DNA of 64,000 nt from Lachnospiraceae bacterium (GCA_024693135.1 JAILLN010000004.1:1-64000); one strand, 5' to 3'; shown: positions 16,643 to 25,737, counted from the stretch's first letter. Numbers and translations are program-made. Notes: generated by a model from the sequence alone, not told the origin.

Positions 16643-17863
16643 TCATCTCCTGATTACGTCCATGACCCGGGGTACTGCCGTACACCTGACCCGGAGCCGC
16701 TCTTTCGGATGGGGGGCGGATTCCACGCTCTCCCCCTTTTCATTTATGATCTGCAGGACGGTCCCCCGTTCAACCCTAAGCCCGGGGCCAAGCAGTTCGA
16801 TCTCCTCGCCTACGCTGAATTTATTCTTCTGCCTCAAAAAGAATGACCCGTCCTCGAGGACCTCCTCCGCAATGCCCAGATATACCGCCTCCTGAAGGAG
16901 AGCATCTCCCTCATAGATCTGGCCTGTCTCATCGGGTCTTCCGAAATAGAACCCGGTGAAGTGCTCCCTTAAGGTGCACCGTGCGATCTCCCTCCGGTAG
17001 AGGGGCAGGCGCTCCCGGTACAGGGCCGGATCCACAAAGTAATCATCCAGGGCCTGGCGGTAGGTGCCGGTCACGGCGGCCACATAAAGAGCGGGCTTCA
17101 TCCTTCCCTCGATCTTGAAGCTGTCGATCCCCGCTTCTACCAGCTCCGGGATATGCTCTGCCATACACAGGTCCCTGGAGCTGAAAAGAAAGGTCCCGCG
17201 GTCATTTTCCACCACCGGCATATATTCCCCGGGCCGGCTCTCCTCCATGACGGAATAGCCCCAGCGGCAGGGATGGGTGCATTCGCCCCGGTTGGCATCC
17301 CGAAATGCAAGATAGCTCGAAAGCAGGCACCGCCCGGAATAGGAGATGCACATGGCTCCATGGACGAAGCATTCGATCTCCATGTCTTCCGGGATCTCCT
17401 CCCGGATCCGGCGGATCTCCTCAAGGCTCAGCTCCCTGGCGGCTACGCACCGTTTCGCTCCCAGCTCATGCCAGAAGCGGAATGCGGCATAGTTCGTATT
17501 GTTGGCCTGGGTGCTGATATGCCTCTCGATCTTCGGGCACAGTCTCCCTGCCAGCTCAAAAAGCCCGGGATCGGCCAGGATCAGAGCGTCCGGCTCAAGC
17601 TCCGAAAGCTCATTAAAATATGACCCGGCCTCCTCAAGGTCTTTATTATGGGCCAGGATATTGGCCGCTACATAGACCCGGACTCCATTCGCATGGGCGA
17701 AGCGGATGCCCTCGTCCATCTCCTCAAGGCTGAAATTCCTGGCCTTCGCCCGCAGGGAAAAGGCCTCTCCCCCGATATAAACCGCATCCGCGCCAAAATG
17801 CACAGCGGTCTTCAGCTCCTCCAGCCCCTTGGCCGGAGACAGGATCTCAGGCTTCTTTCTCAT
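16643..17863 (-). CDS. U32 family protein, TrhP/YrrO-like tRNA hydroxylation protein
   Basis: A 406-residue U32 (formerly peptidase U32) protein. YrrN/YrrO (TrhP) homologs take part in prephenate-dependent tRNA wobble U34 hydroxylation rather than proteolysis. It has EILSPAKGLEELKTAVHFG and GADAVYIGGE at the N-terminus and the Cys cluster in HGAMCISYSGRC and GECTHPCRW, proposed to hold an iron-sulfur cluster. SFKIEGRMK matches the family block. In B. subtilis yrrN-yrrO lie in the same operon as yrrL, yrzB, yrrK and yrzL, as their counterparts do here. The start overlaps the preceding short gene by 4 bp. Confidence 0.9.
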   Translation of the reverse strand: MRKKPEILSPAKGLEELKTAVHFGADAVYIGGEAFSLRAKARNFSLEEMDEGIRFAHANGVRVYVAANILAHNKDLEEAGSYFNELSELEPDALILADPGLFELAGRLCPKIERHISTQANNTNYAAFRFWHELGAKRCVAARELSLEEIRRIREEIPEDMEIECFVHGAMCISYSGRCLLSSYLAFRDANRGECTHPCRWGYSVMEESRPGEYMPVVENDRGTFLFSSRDLCMAEHIPELVEAGIDSFKIEGRMKPALYVAAVTGTYRQALDDYFVDPALYRERLPLYRREIARCTLREHFTGFYFGRPDETGQIYEGDALLQEAVYLGIAEEVLEDGSFFLRQKNKFSVGEEIELLGPGLRVERGTVLQIINEKGESVESAPHPKERLRVRCTAVPRVMDVIRR

Positions 17864-18264
17864 CCGCCCTCTTCCTCTGAATCTTCCTTCTCCTCCCTGC
17901 CGGACATGACCTCCATCATTTCTTCCGCCGTCATGGAGGTATTGAGGGTATAGGTGCCGGGCTTCAGGTCTCCCCGGTAGGAGGACAGGGTCTCCTGGAT
18001 GAAAAAGAGCTTACTGTCCCGGACAAGGCCGCTCTCCTGCAGGATCTCGCCGATATCGAGAGCCGAGGAGCCCATGGGGATCTCCACGGTGCGGTCCATT
18101 CCCTCCCCTACCGTCACCGGAGTCTCGGAAAAGACCCGGAAACCGTAGTCATAGGCGGTGAGGCAGACCCGCTTTACCAGGATGAACACGGCCACCAGGA
18201 TGGCAAGCCGGACAGCCAGGTTTATGACAGACACAAGGATGCGTCTTATTTTCAGCCAATCCAT
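17860..18264 (-). CDS. Short MltG-like membrane protein lacking the catalytic domain
   Basis: A 134-residue protein with one membrane helix (about residues 10-33), then VEIPMGSSALDIGEILQESG and KLFFIQETLSSYRGDLKPG. This matches the LysM-like N-terminal part of MltG/YceG endolytic transglycosylases. Full MltG proteins are roughly 330-400 residues and end in the catalytic Glu domain, which is absent. The C-terminus is acidic. It occupies the yrrL (mltG) position of the conserved operon, so it is probably a reduced MltG that acts as a scaffold. I chose the ATG at 18264 after AGCAGG; a TTG just upstream is possible. Confidence 0.75.
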   Translation of the reverse strand: MDWLKIRRILVSVINLAVRLAILVAVFILVKRVCLTAYDYGFRVFSETPVTVGEGMDRTVEIPMGSSALDIGEILQESGLVRDSKLFFIQETLSSYRGDLKPGTYTLNTSMTAEEMMEVMSGREEKEDSEEEGG

Positions 18265-18269
18265 CCTGC

Positions 18270-18602
18270 TCAAAAATCCATCCTCTCCATGATCCGGTCG
18301 AACAGCTCCTGGACCAGCCGGAAGAATTCCCACTCTGCCATGAGGTAATCGTAAACCTCGGGACGGGAAAGAAGCTCCTCATTACGAAGCCTCAGTTCCG
18401 CCACCCTGTCGTAGATATCTTCGTTTTCCGGGGCATGCTGAAGGAAATAATTCTCCCTGCGGAATTCCCTCACCTTCTCGGAAATCTCCGGCTCGGCGGC
18501 AAGAACCTCGCACATATGCACATAATCCTGATACTTCCTGGTGTCCTTGATGAGCCGGATAAATTCATCCACATGCGCCGCCAGTACTTTTTCATCCGTC
18601 AT
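18270..18602 (-). CDS. YlbF/YmcA family protein
   Basis: A 110-residue all-helical protein of the Com_YlbF family. In B. subtilis YlbF, YmcA and YaaT form a complex that directs RNase Y and affects competence, sporulation and biofilm. Helical blocks such as VLAAHVDEFIRLIKDT and PEISEKVREFRRENYFLQ match the family. It lies directly downstream of RNase J, consistent with an RNA-decay link. GGAGG sits about 13 nt upstream inside the rnj 3' end. The family call is good; function is by homology. Confidence 0.85.
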   Translation of the reverse strand: MTDEKVLAAHVDEFIRLIKDTRKYQDYVHMCEVLAAEPEISEKVREFRRENYFLQHAPENEDIYDRVAELRLRNEELLSRPEVYDYLMAEWEFFRLVQELFDRIMERMDF

Positions 18603-18610
18603 GCGTAAGC

Positions 18611-20284
18611 TCAGACCTCCATGATGATCGGCAGGAGCATGGGCCTGCGCTTCGTGCTCCGCCAGATATATTCGCTTAAATTATCCTTAAGGGCGGCCTT
18701 GATCTTGCTCCAATCCGTCACGCCCTTATCCTGCAGCTCCTCCAGGGTATCCTCCAGCACGTCATAAGCATCCTCCATCAGCTCGTCCGCCTCCCGGACA
18801 TAGACGAAGCCGCGGGATACGATCTCCGGTCCTGCCAGGATCTGCCCCGTGCCCTTCTCCAGGGTCATGACGATGACCACGACGCCGTCGTCCGCAAGCC
18901 TCTGGCGGTCGCGGAGCACCACGCTCCCCACGTCCCCTACTCCAAGCCCGTCCACATAGACGGAGCCGGTCTGGACATGATCTGTGACCCGGGCCTCTCC
19001 GGCACTCAGCTCCAGCACGTCCCCGGAATGCAGCATCAGGATCCTCTCATGGGGGATGCCGAGCTCGGCCGCGATCTCTGCCTGGGCATGGCGCTGGCGG
19101 TACTCCCCATGCACGGGGATGGAATAGTAGGGCTTTACCAGGGAATAGATCAGCTTGATCTCCTCCCTGCACGCATGGCCGGATACATGCACATCCTGGA
19201 ATATGACCTCCGCCCCCTTGGCCTCCAGCTCATTGATGACCTTGGACACGGCCTTTTCATTGCCCGGGATGGGATTGGAGCTGAAAATGATGGTATCATT
19301 CGGCTTAATGGTCACCTTCTTGTGGATATTCTGGGCCATCCGGGACAGGGCCGCCATGGATTCCCCCTGGCTCCCCGTGGTAATGATCACCGTCTTTTCC
19401 TCCGGGATATTGCGGATCTGGTCGATCTCCATCAGGGTATCCTCCGGGATCTGGATATAGCCCAGCTCCTGGGCGGTCTCGATGACATTGACCATGGAGC
19501 GCCCCTCCACCATTACCTTCCGCTCGTATTTATGGGCCGTATTGATGATCTGCTGTACCCGGTCTACATTGGAGGCAAAGGTCGCCACGATGATCCTCTT
19601 GCCCGCATGCTCGGAAAAAAGCGTATCAAATATCCGGCCGATGGTCCTCTCCGAATTGGTGAAGCCCTGCCGCTCCGCATTGGTGCTGTCGCACATGAGA
19701 GCCAGGACGCCCTTCTTTCCTATTTCCCCGAATCTCTGCAGATCGATGGCATCCCCGTATACCGGGGTATAGTCCACCTTGAAATCCCCGGTATGGACCA
19801 CGATGCCCGCCGGGGAATAGATCGCCAAAGCGGACGCATCCGCAATGGAATGGTTTGTCTTGATAAATTCGATCCGAAACTGGCCCAGATTGATCGACTG
19901 GCCATTGCGGATGACCTTCCGTTTTGTGGTTTTTAAAAGGCCGTGCTCCTCCAGCTTGCGGTTGATCAGGCCGATGGTAAGCTTCGTCGCATAGATCGGC
20001 GCGTTGACCTCCCTCAGGATATAAGGCAGGGCTCCGATGTGATCCTCATGGCCGTGGGTAATGACAAAACCCTTGACCTTGTCCAGGTTTTCCTTCAGAT
20101 AGGTCACATCCGGGATGCACAGATCGATCCCCAGCATGTCGTCCTCCGGAAAAGCCAGGCCGCAATCCACCACAATGATACTGTCCCCGTACTCAAAGGC
20201 GGTGATATTCAGGCCGATCTGCTCCAGGCCGCCCAGCGGAATGATCCTCAGCTTTGAGTCCGGGTCCATATTCAGTTTATTCAC
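18611..20284 (-). CDS. rnj: Ribonuclease J
   Basis: A 557-residue metallo-beta-lactamase/beta-CASP ribonuclease with 5'-3' exo- and endonuclease activity in mRNA decay and rRNA maturation. The zinc site ITHGHEDHIGALPY begins at about residue 75, VHTGDFKVD carries the next ligand, and the beta-CASP motif is in VHVSGHACREEIKL. The C-terminal RNase J domain is present, so the length is normal. The start is GTG at 20284 with AAGGAGG 12 nt upstream; an ATG five codons later lacks a ribosome site. It lies between DUF1292 and ylbF in the conserved operon. Confidence 0.96.
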   Translation of the reverse strand: MNKLNMDPDSKLRIIPLGGLEQIGLNITAFEYGDSIIVVDCGLAFPEDDMLGIDLCIPDVTYLKENLDKVKGFVITHGHEDHIGALPYILREVNAPIYATKLTIGLINRKLEEHGLLKTTKRKVIRNGQSINLGQFRIEFIKTNHSIADASALAIYSPAGIVVHTGDFKVDYTPVYGDAIDLQRFGEIGKKGVLALMCDSTNAERQGFTNSERTIGRIFDTLFSEHAGKRIIVATFASNVDRVQQIINTAHKYERKVMVEGRSMVNVIETAQELGYIQIPEDTLMEIDQIRNIPEEKTVIITTGSQGESMAALSRMAQNIHKKVTIKPNDTIIFSSNPIPGNEKAVSKVINELEAKGAEVIFQDVHVSGHACREEIKLIYSLVKPYYSIPVHGEYRQRHAQAEIAAELGIPHERILMLHSGDVLELSAGEARVTDHVQTGSVYVDGLGVGDVGSVVLRDRQRLADDGVVVIVMTLEKGTGQILAGPEIVSRGFVYVREADELMEDAYDVLEDTLEELQDKGVTDWSKIKAALKDNLSEYIWRSTKRRPMLLPIIMEV

Positions 20285-20307
20285 AAAAAATCAATGCCTC
20301 CTTATCT

Positions 20308-20565
20308 TTATTCCTCTGATCCCCCAAGAAGGGCATCAAATAAATCTGCCACGGCATCCCTTTCCTTCTCGTCCGTGACATCCTCATAAAGCACATCTCC
20401 CCCGTCGGCTGACCTCTCCCTCAGGATCTTCGCCTCGGTAGCTTCCTCCTCGTCCATGGAGTCGCTCACTAAAAGATAGGTCACGCCTCCCAGGGTCGTG
20501 CTTCCCATAATGTACCAGCTTTCCGTCTGTCCGTCTTCGCCCGTGATAAAAATTGATTTTTCCAT
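20308..20565 (-). CDS. DUF1292 (YrzB-like) acidic protein
   Basis: An 85-residue acidic protein matching the DUF1292/YrzB family, function unknown. It starts MEKSIFITGEDGQTESW, then LGGVTYLLVSDSMDEEEATE and LFDALLGG. The ireB-ruvX-DUF1292 order (yrzL-yrrK-yrzB in B. subtilis) is one of the best-conserved small-gene orders in Firmicutes. GGGAGAG precedes the ATG, 8 bp after the ruvX stop. Confidence 0.9.
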   Translation of the reverse strand: MEKSIFITGEDGQTESWYIMGSTTLGGVTYLLVSDSMDEEEATEAKILRERSADGGDVLYEDVTDEKERDAVADLFDALLGGSEE

Positions 20566-20573
20566 TGCTCTCC

Positions 20574-21005
20574 CTAATCCTCCGGAGGCCTCGTATCCGA
20601 AAGGTAATCCTCAAGGATCACGGCGGCCGCTACGCTGTCGAGCCTCCCTGCCCCGTCCTGCCCGGTGGTCTTCAGGATGTCCAGCGCCTCTTCTGTGGTA
20701 AGGCGTTCATCCTGAAACTCTACCGGCAGCCCGGTCCTCTGCCGGAGCATGTCCGCAAACTCCCTGGTCTTTGCCGAGCGTTCTCCCTCTCTGCCGTCCA
20801 TATGAAGGGGAAGGCCGAGAACGATCCGCCGGATGCCCCGCTCCTCTATGATCCGCTCTATGGCAGACAATGTGCGCCTGAGCTTCGTCTCTCTTTCACG
20901 GAAGATGGTAGGAAGGGTGACCACCGTAAGGCCGAGGCCGTCCGTCGCCGCCACGCCCACAGACTTCGCTCCGAAATCCAGCGCCAGGATCTGTTCCGTG
21001 GCCAT
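20574..21005 (-). CDS. ruvX: Holliday junction resolvase / pre-16S rRNA nuclease YqgF
   Basis: A 143-residue RNase H-fold nuclease. YqgF/RuvX processes the 5' end of pre-16S rRNA and has been proposed to resolve Holliday junctions. The N-terminal LALDFGAKSVGVAATD contains the first catalytic Asp, VLGLPLHMDG the second region, and FQDERLTTEEALDIL and LDSVAAAVILEDYL complete the fold. It overlaps the ireB stop by one base (21005). Length and motifs are standard. Confidence 0.95.
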   Translation of the reverse strand: MATEQILALDFGAKSVGVAATDGLGLTVVTLPTIFRERETKLRRTLSAIERIIEERGIRRIVLGLPLHMDGREGERSAKTREFADMLRQRTGLPVEFQDERLTTEEALDILKTTGQDGAGRLDSVAAAVILEDYLSDTRPPED

Positions 21006-21268
21006 CAGTCGTTCCAGTGGTTGTTTTTGATATACTCGTTCAGAAGCTCCTCCACCAGCTCATCCCGCTCCACCTTCATGATCAGGCTCCTGGCATTGTT
21101 GTGGCTCGTGATATAGGTGGGATCTCCGGACATGATATAGCCCACGATCTGATTTACCGGATTGTAGCCCTTTTCGCTGAGCGCCTCATATACCGTGGAA
21201 AGCACCACCCTTACGCCGGTCTCCGGTTCTGTCTGTACCTTAAAATATTGTGTATTCCCAAGATCCAT
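21005..21268 (-). CDS. ireB: IreB family regulatory phosphoprotein
   Basis: An 87-residue IreB/YrzL (DUF965) protein. In Enterococcus faecalis IreB is a substrate of the PASTA kinase IreK and modulates cephalosporin resistance. The family core [20 protein letters not shown] and [15 protein letters not shown] is intact. The N-terminus [13 protein letters not shown] retains Thr at positions 6 and 13 as candidate phosphosites. GGGGAGG lies upstream of the ATG. It is the first gene of the long minus-strand operon, behind the promoter at 21296-21324. Confidence 0.93.
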   Translation of the reverse strand: MDLGNTQYFKVQTEPETGVRVVLSTVYEALSEKGYNPVNQIVGYIMSGDPTYITSHNNARSLIMKVERDELVEELLNEYIKNNHWND

Positions 21269-21295
21269 ATCTGACCTCCCCGTTTTCGTTCACAT

Positions 21296-21324
21296 AAGAT
21301 ATTTTATTCTACAACACCAGTCAA
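21296..21324 (-). promoter_or_regulatory. Promoter of the ireB-ruvX-rnj operon
   Basis: TTGACT (21319-21324), 17-bp spacer, TATCTT (21296-21301) on the minus strand. The -35 overlaps the rsmE stop codon. The 27-nt leader carries GGGGAGG for ireB. Confidence 0.65.
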
Positions 21325-22064
21325 GAAAATTCAAATCTCCAGACCAGCCAGGAAAGAAAGACCAGGGCGGCGGTCTCGGTGCGGAGGATCCTCTTTCCCA
21401 GGGATACCGGCTTTATGCCATGCTCTGCGGCCTCCTGTATCTCTGCCTCGGAAAAGCCCCCCTCCGGGCCGATGAAGACAGCGATCCGCTCTCCTTCCTT
21501 CAATCCCCCGATCACCTCCCTTGTCTGGGAGAAGCCGTCGGAAAGCTCATAGGGGATCAGGGCACAGTCCATCAAGGCCGCCTGCCGTACGGCCTCCGAA
21601 AAGTCCGTCACCTCCCGCACAGCGGGCACCTGGCTCCTGCGGCTCTGCTTGGCCGCGGCCTCCGCGATCCGTTCCCAGCGACTGACCTTTGCTTCTGCCT
21701 TATCTCCACTGAGCTTCACCACCGAACGCGCAGACCTCACGGGGATGACCTCATGGACTCCCAGCTCCACGGCCTTCTGCAGGATCAATTCCATCTTATC
21801 GCCCTTGGGCAGGCACTGGTATAGGCTTACCTGCACCGGAAGCTCCACCCCGGCCTCCTTGATGAAATCCAGCCGGCAGCAGACCGTATCCTCCCCGATG
21901 CGCTCGATATGGCAGCGATACTCCCGGTCGGTCACTCCGTCCGACACGGAAATAACCTCTCCTGGGCGCATGCGGAGCACGTCACGGATATGGAGGAAAT
22001 CCTGCCCCCGGATCAATATGTCCCTGTCCCGGATATCGGAGGGCTCAGCGAAGAAGTGATGCAT
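21321..22064 (-). CDS. rsmE: 16S rRNA m3U1498 methyltransferase RsmE
   Basis: A 247-residue SPOUT methyltransferase that methylates N3 of U1498 in 16S rRNA using SAM. It has an N-terminal PUA-like domain (HHFFAEPSDI, HIRDVLRMRPGEVISV) and a C-terminal trefoil knot with FIGPEGGFSEAEI and SLGKRILRTETAAL, which bind SAM. The start overlaps the prmA 3' end by 20 bp, the usual prmA-rsmE pair. Length is typical. Confidence 0.95.
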   Translation of the reverse strand: MHHFFAEPSDIRDRDILIRGQDFLHIRDVLRMRPGEVISVSDGVTDREYRCHIERIGEDTVCCRLDFIKEAGVELPVQVSLYQCLPKGDKMELILQKAVELGVHEVIPVRSARSVVKLSGDKAEAKVSRWERIAEAAAKQSRRSQVPAVREVTDFSEAVRQAALMDCALIPYELSDGFSQTREVIGGLKEGERIAVFIGPEGGFSEAEIQEAAEHGIKPVSLGKRILRTETAALVFLSWLVWRFEFS

Positions 22065-23019
22065 TTCCCGCCTCCGCCGTAAGGGAGCACCATTCTCCCT
22101 GCTCCTTTTCTGCCATGACCCGGTATCCCCCCTCCTTAAGGGCCTGGATCACCTGCTCCTTCTTTTCTATGAGGATGCCGGAAAAGATCACCCGGGAATC
22201 CTCCTTCAGGAAGCTTCCCATAAGGGGCACCAGGGGGATCAGGACCGGCGGCAGGATATTAGCCACCAAAACATCATAATCTCCCCCGATCTGCTTCAGG
22301 ATCTCTCCTCCCTCCAGCACATCCCCGATAAGCAGGCGGAAATCCCTGCCGGAAAGGCCGTTCTTTTCAAAATTATCCAGGACCGCCGCCTCGGCATTGG
22401 GATCGATGTCTACGGCCGTCACGGTATCCGCCCCGAAATAAAAGGCCGCCATGGAAAGGATCCCGCTGCCTGTGCCAAGATCCAAAACCCTCATCCCCGG
22501 CAGGACCAGGGATCCCATCTCCCGGATGCAGAGCTGGGTCGTTTCATGCGCTCCGGTGCCAAAGGCCGTGCCCGGGTCGATATGCCAGACCATGTCCCCC
22601 TCCGGAGCCTCTTCCTCCTCCCAGGAGGGAACCACGCAGATCTTCCTTCCGTCGTAGAGGCTGATGGAAAAGGCATGGAAGTAATCCTTCCAGCGGTTCA
22701 GCCAGTCTGCGTCATCGCTTTTAGAGGAACTGAGCCTTCCCTCCCCGATGTCTGCCGTTTCCTTAAGCCGGTTTAAGGCCTCCTCCACGGCAGGAATGAG
22801 GTCCTCCGACCCCTCCTCCAGATAAAAGGAGATGACCGCCTCTCCCTGGGGGATCTGCTTTACGGGGACCTCATCCACAAAGATCTCCTTCAGCTCCTGC
22901 TCCGTAAAGGGGACGGAATCTTCGATCTCAAAGCCCATGATCCCGGCCTCGGAAAGTGCGGCGCAGACCAGATCCTCTGCCTCCGTCTTCGTCCTGATGG
23001 AATATTTCGTATACTGCAT
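22045..23019 (-). CDS. prmA: Ribosomal protein L11 methyltransferase
   Basis: A 324-residue class I SAM methyltransferase that trimethylates ribosomal protein L11. The N-terminal substrate-binding region (1-60) is followed by DPGTAFGTGAHETTQLC, the SAM motif VLDLGTGSGILSMAA and DVLVANILPPVLIPL (motif IV, N-I-L-P). GAGGAGGAG precedes the ATG. It is divergent from the radical SAM gene at 23098 with 78 bp between. Assignment is secure. Confidence 0.95.
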   Translation of the reverse strand: MQYTKYSIRTKTEAEDLVCAALSEAGIMGFEIEDSVPFTEQELKEIFVDEVPVKQIPQGEAVISFYLEEGSEDLIPAVEEALNRLKETADIGEGRLSSSKSDDADWLNRWKDYFHAFSISLYDGRKICVVPSWEEEEAPEGDMVWHIDPGTAFGTGAHETTQLCIREMGSLVLPGMRVLDLGTGSGILSMAAFYFGADTVTAVDIDPNAEAAVLDNFEKNGLSGRDFRLLIGDVLEGGEILKQIGGDYDVLVANILPPVLIPLVPLMGSFLKEDSRVIFSGILIEKKEQVIQALKEGGYRVMAEKEQGEWCSLTAEAGNASLLR

Positions 23020-23034
23020 GGCTCCTCCTCATAT

Positions 23035-23063
23035 TTGCCTCAAAGAGGTGTTTTATGTATAAT
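23035..23063 (+). promoter_or_regulatory. Promoter of the radical SAM/SPASM gene
   Basis: TTGCCT (23035-23040), 17-bp spacer and a perfect TATAAT (23058-23063). The predicted leader is about 28 nt and includes AGGTGG before the ATG at 23098. Confidence 0.7.
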
Positions 23064-23097
23064 CATTGGTATATCAAGCATAAGGCAGGTGGCGGTC

Positions 23098-24078
23098 ATG
23101 TCAATCCGGATCCATAACTTCATAGGGCGTTTCGGATGGAACGCAAGAAAATACTTCCCCAGGCTCTCCAGCAACTGGTACCTGAAGCTGCAGTTTGCCT
23201 CCCGGCGGAAGCTGCAGAAGCGGTATATCGAGTATTTCATGGGAAACGAAGAGCCTCCCATGCCCTTAGTGGTCAATATCGAGACCATCAACCGCTGCAA
23301 CTCCACCTGCGCCTTCTGTACGGCCAATATCTACGCGGAAAAGCGTCCTTTGAGAAAGATCGACGATGCCCTGTACCGCTCCATCATCGACCAGCTGGCC
23401 GACTGGGGCTACAAGGGCCACCTGACGCTCTATGGCAACAACGAGCCCTGGCTGGACAAGCGCATCGTGGAATTCCACCAATATGCCCGGGAGAAGCTCC
23501 CCGACAGCTATATCTTCATGTCTACCAACGGCCTGCTCCTTACCTTGGATAAGGTGAAGCAGATCGTGCCTTATCTCAACCAGCTGATCATCAACAACTA
23601 TTGCATGGACATGAAGCTCCATAAAAACATCCAGGAGATCTATCTCTATGTAAAGTCCCATCCGGAGGAATTCCGGGATGTAGAGATCCTGATCCAGATG
23701 CGCTACCTGCAGGAAGTGCTGACCAACCGGGCCGGAAGCGCCCCGAATAAAAAGAATACCACCAAGGTCATCAAAGAAACCTGCCTGATGCCTTATACGG
23801 ATATGTTCATCGTGCCGGATGGAAGGATGGCGATCTGCTGCTGCGATAATTATGAGACTACCTGCCTGGCTGACCTGAACAAGGTCCCGCTGAAGGAAGG
23901 CTGGAACAGCGCGGCCTACCGGCAGCTGAGGGAATCCGTGGCAGAGGGCCGGCAGAATTATCCCTTCTGCAAATTCTGTGATTTCATTGACGCGGGGCTC
24001 CGCATGGACATCGTAAAGGATGCCCTGGACCATCCCGGACAGAAGCACGGGGCAAGGCAGTCCTTCTTCCGGACCTAA
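23098..24078 (+). CDS. Radical SAM/SPASM domain protein
   Basis: A 326-residue radical SAM enzyme. The cluster motif CNSTCAFC (CX3CX2C) lies near residue 66 within TINRCNSTCAFCTANIY, and GHLTLYGNNEPWLD matches the SAM-binding strand. The C-terminal SPASM-like region has ICCCDNYETTC and YPFCKFCDF, able to bind one or two further 4Fe-4S clusters. Such proteins modify peptides or sugars and commonly occur in glycan loci; no precursor-peptide gene is visible next to it. I chose the ATG at 23098 because AGGTGG lies upstream and it follows the promoter. Substrate unknown. Confidence 0.87.
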   Translation: MSIRIHNFIGRFGWNARKYFPRLSSNWYLKLQFASRRKLQKRYIEYFMGNEEPPMPLVVNIETINRCNSTCAFCTANIYAEKRPLRKIDDALYRSIIDQLADWGYKGHLTLYGNNEPWLDKRIVEFHQYAREKLPDSYIFMSTNGLLLTLDKVKQIVPYLNQLIINNYCMDMKLHKNIQEIYLYVKSHPEEFRDVEILIQMRYLQEVLTNRAGSAPNKKNTTKVIKETCLMPYTDMFIVPDGRMAICCCDNYETTCLADLNKVPLKEGWNSAAYRQLRESVAEGRQNYPFCKFCDFIDAGLRMDIVKDALDHPGQKHGARQSFFRT

Positions 24079-24081
24079 GGG

Positions 24082-25656
24082 CTAGTCGATCTCGTTCTCT
24101 CCGCCCTTTTTCTCCTCATGATACTCCTGCTCGGTATTGACACTCCAAATATTGTCTTTGGAAGCGATCCCGCCCAGGATGTTTTTCACGGTCTCGAAGG
24201 AGGTGCACATGGAGTGGTCGATATTATTATAGCGGTGCTGGCCGTTCCTTCCCACGCAGTAGAGATTGTCGATCCCCTTAAGATAGGCCACCAGCTCGTC
24301 GATGCGGTCATAGGTATCGAAATAGGCAGGGTAGGCCTTCCGGACCCGCTCCACATGGGTATCGATGACCTCCGAGGCCGAGTCAATAAGCCCCATCTTC
24401 ACCATCTCTCCCACGGCGAAATCCGAGAAATCCCCATCCTTCATGATCCAATATTCATCGCCCTCATTCACGAAGTATTCCAGGCCGATCCATACGGTAT
24501 GCTCCAGATCCTTTATCATATAAGGCGACCAGTTATTATAGATCTGGAAGCGGCCCATCTTGACCCTCCGGTCCTGCACATAGACCCAGCAGTCCGGCAC
24601 GATGTCCGATACCGTCCGGATATCGGTCTTATTCTTCAAATTGAGCTTCGGCACCAGGACTCCCAGGGTCATGTAATCCCTGTAGGGAAGGCCGGCCGCG
24701 ATCTCATGCATATCCTCCGGCACGTCATTCATCCCGCACACCAGATCCTTAAGGGGCATGGATGAGATGATGATGTCGCCCTCCATCTCCTTCTCCTCCC
24801 CGCCGCTTTCATAGGTGACCCCTGTGAGGCGGTTGTTTTCATCCTTATGGATCCGGACGACCCGGCTTTCGGTCAGGATAGTCCCCCCCAGCTTCCTTAC
24901 CTCCTCTGCCGTGACATCCCAGAGCTGCCCGGGTCCGAGCTTGGGATATTTGAATTCCTCGATGAGGGAAGTATTGACCTTGCGGTTTTTCACATGGAAG
25001 GTCCTGCCGAAGAAATCCCGGATGATGCCGAAGATGGATAAGCCCTTCGTCCTCTGCCGGCCCCAGGAGGCGTCGATCTCGGAGGGATGCCGGCCCCAGA
25101 GGTTTTCGGTATAGTACTCGAAAAACATGGAATAAAGCCGCCTGCCGAAATTGTTGATATAAAGGTTTTCCAGATTGTCCTCCGGCCTTTTGTGGAAGAC
25201 CGAGCCGAGGTATGAGAAGCCCACCTTCATCGTCGTGAGGAACCCGAAATTACGGAAGGTCTCCGGACTCAATGAAATGGGGTAATCATAGAATTTATTA
25301 TCGAAAAGGATCCGGGAGACCCTGTGCCGCTTCAGCATGACCCGGTCTGTCCTTTCCGGATCGGGGCCGCCCTGCTTCAGGGGCATGCTGCGTCCCAGCA
25401 TGATGTCGTCCTTTGTGGGGCTTCCCTGGAGGGGCAGCATTTTCTCCCACCATTCATTGACCTCGTCCACCCGGGAAAAGAAGCGGTGTCCTCCCATATC
25501 CATGCGGTTGCCCTTATAGGTGACCGTCTTGGAGATGCCTCCGAATTCCCGGCTCTCCTCAAATACCACCACCTCAAAATCCTTTGACCTGGAAAGCAGC
25601 TCATAGGCCGCCGTAAGCCCCGCAGGGCCCGCACCGATCACAATCACTTTTTTCAT
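24082..25656 (-). CDS. FAD-dependent oxidoreductase, UDP-galactopyranose mutase-like
   Basis: A 524-residue flavoprotein. The N-terminal Rossmann motif [17 protein letters not shown] binds FAD, and [20 protein letters not shown] resembles the second FAD loop of amine-oxidase and UGM-like proteins. [19 protein letters not shown] and the C-terminal [16 protein letters not shown] are characteristic of a polysaccharide-locus subgroup often labelled UGM-like. True UDP-galactopyranose mutase is about 370-390 residues, so activity on UDP-galactose is uncertain. It converges with the radical SAM gene (4 bp between) and is divergent from the membrane-protein genes beyond 25738. The ribosome site is weak. 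Confidence 0.85.
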   Translation of the reverse strand: MKKVIVIGAGPAGLTAAYELLSRSKDFEVVVFEESREFGGISKTVTYKGNRMDMGGHRFFSRVDEVNEWWEKMLPLQGSPTKDDIMLGRSMPLKQGGPDPERTDRVMLKRHRVSRILFDNKFYDYPISLSPETFRNFGFLTTMKVGFSYLGSVFHKRPEDNLENLYINNFGRRLYSMFFEYYTENLWGRHPSEIDASWGRQRTKGLSIFGIIRDFFGRTFHVKNRKVNTSLIEEFKYPKLGPGQLWDVTAEEVRKLGGTILTESRVVRIHKDENNRLTGVTYESGGEEKEMEGDIIISSMPLKDLVCGMNDVPEDMHEIAAGLPYRDYMTLGVLVPKLNLKNKTDIRTVSDIVPDCWVYVQDRRVKMGRFQIYNNWSPYMIKDLEHTVWIGLEYFVNEGDEYWIMKDGDFSDFAVGEMVKMGLIDSASEVIDTHVERVRKAYPAYFDTYDRIDELVAYLKGIDNLYCVGRNGQHRYNNIDHSMCTSFETVKNILGGIASKDNIWSVNTEQEYHEEKKGGENEID

Positions 25657-25698
25657 ATGCTTTTATTTGATTCCCCTGTAAATAATAAAACCCTTTTG

Positions 25699-25707
25699 TG
25701 ATATAAT
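25699..25707 (+). promoter_or_regulatory. Extended -10 promoter (TGnTATAAT)
   Basis: TGATATAAT with no convincing -35. The expected start is near 25714, giving a leader of about 24 nt with GGAG before the ATG at 25738. It drives the two membrane-protein genes. Confidence 0.6.
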
Positions 25708-25737
25708 ATACCCTATATCAGAATGGAGTGTAAAGAG

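Noticed and set aside
15734-16846. 370-codon plus-strand ORF
   Set aside because: Antisense to the GtrB-like and U32 genes; no domain and no ribosome site.
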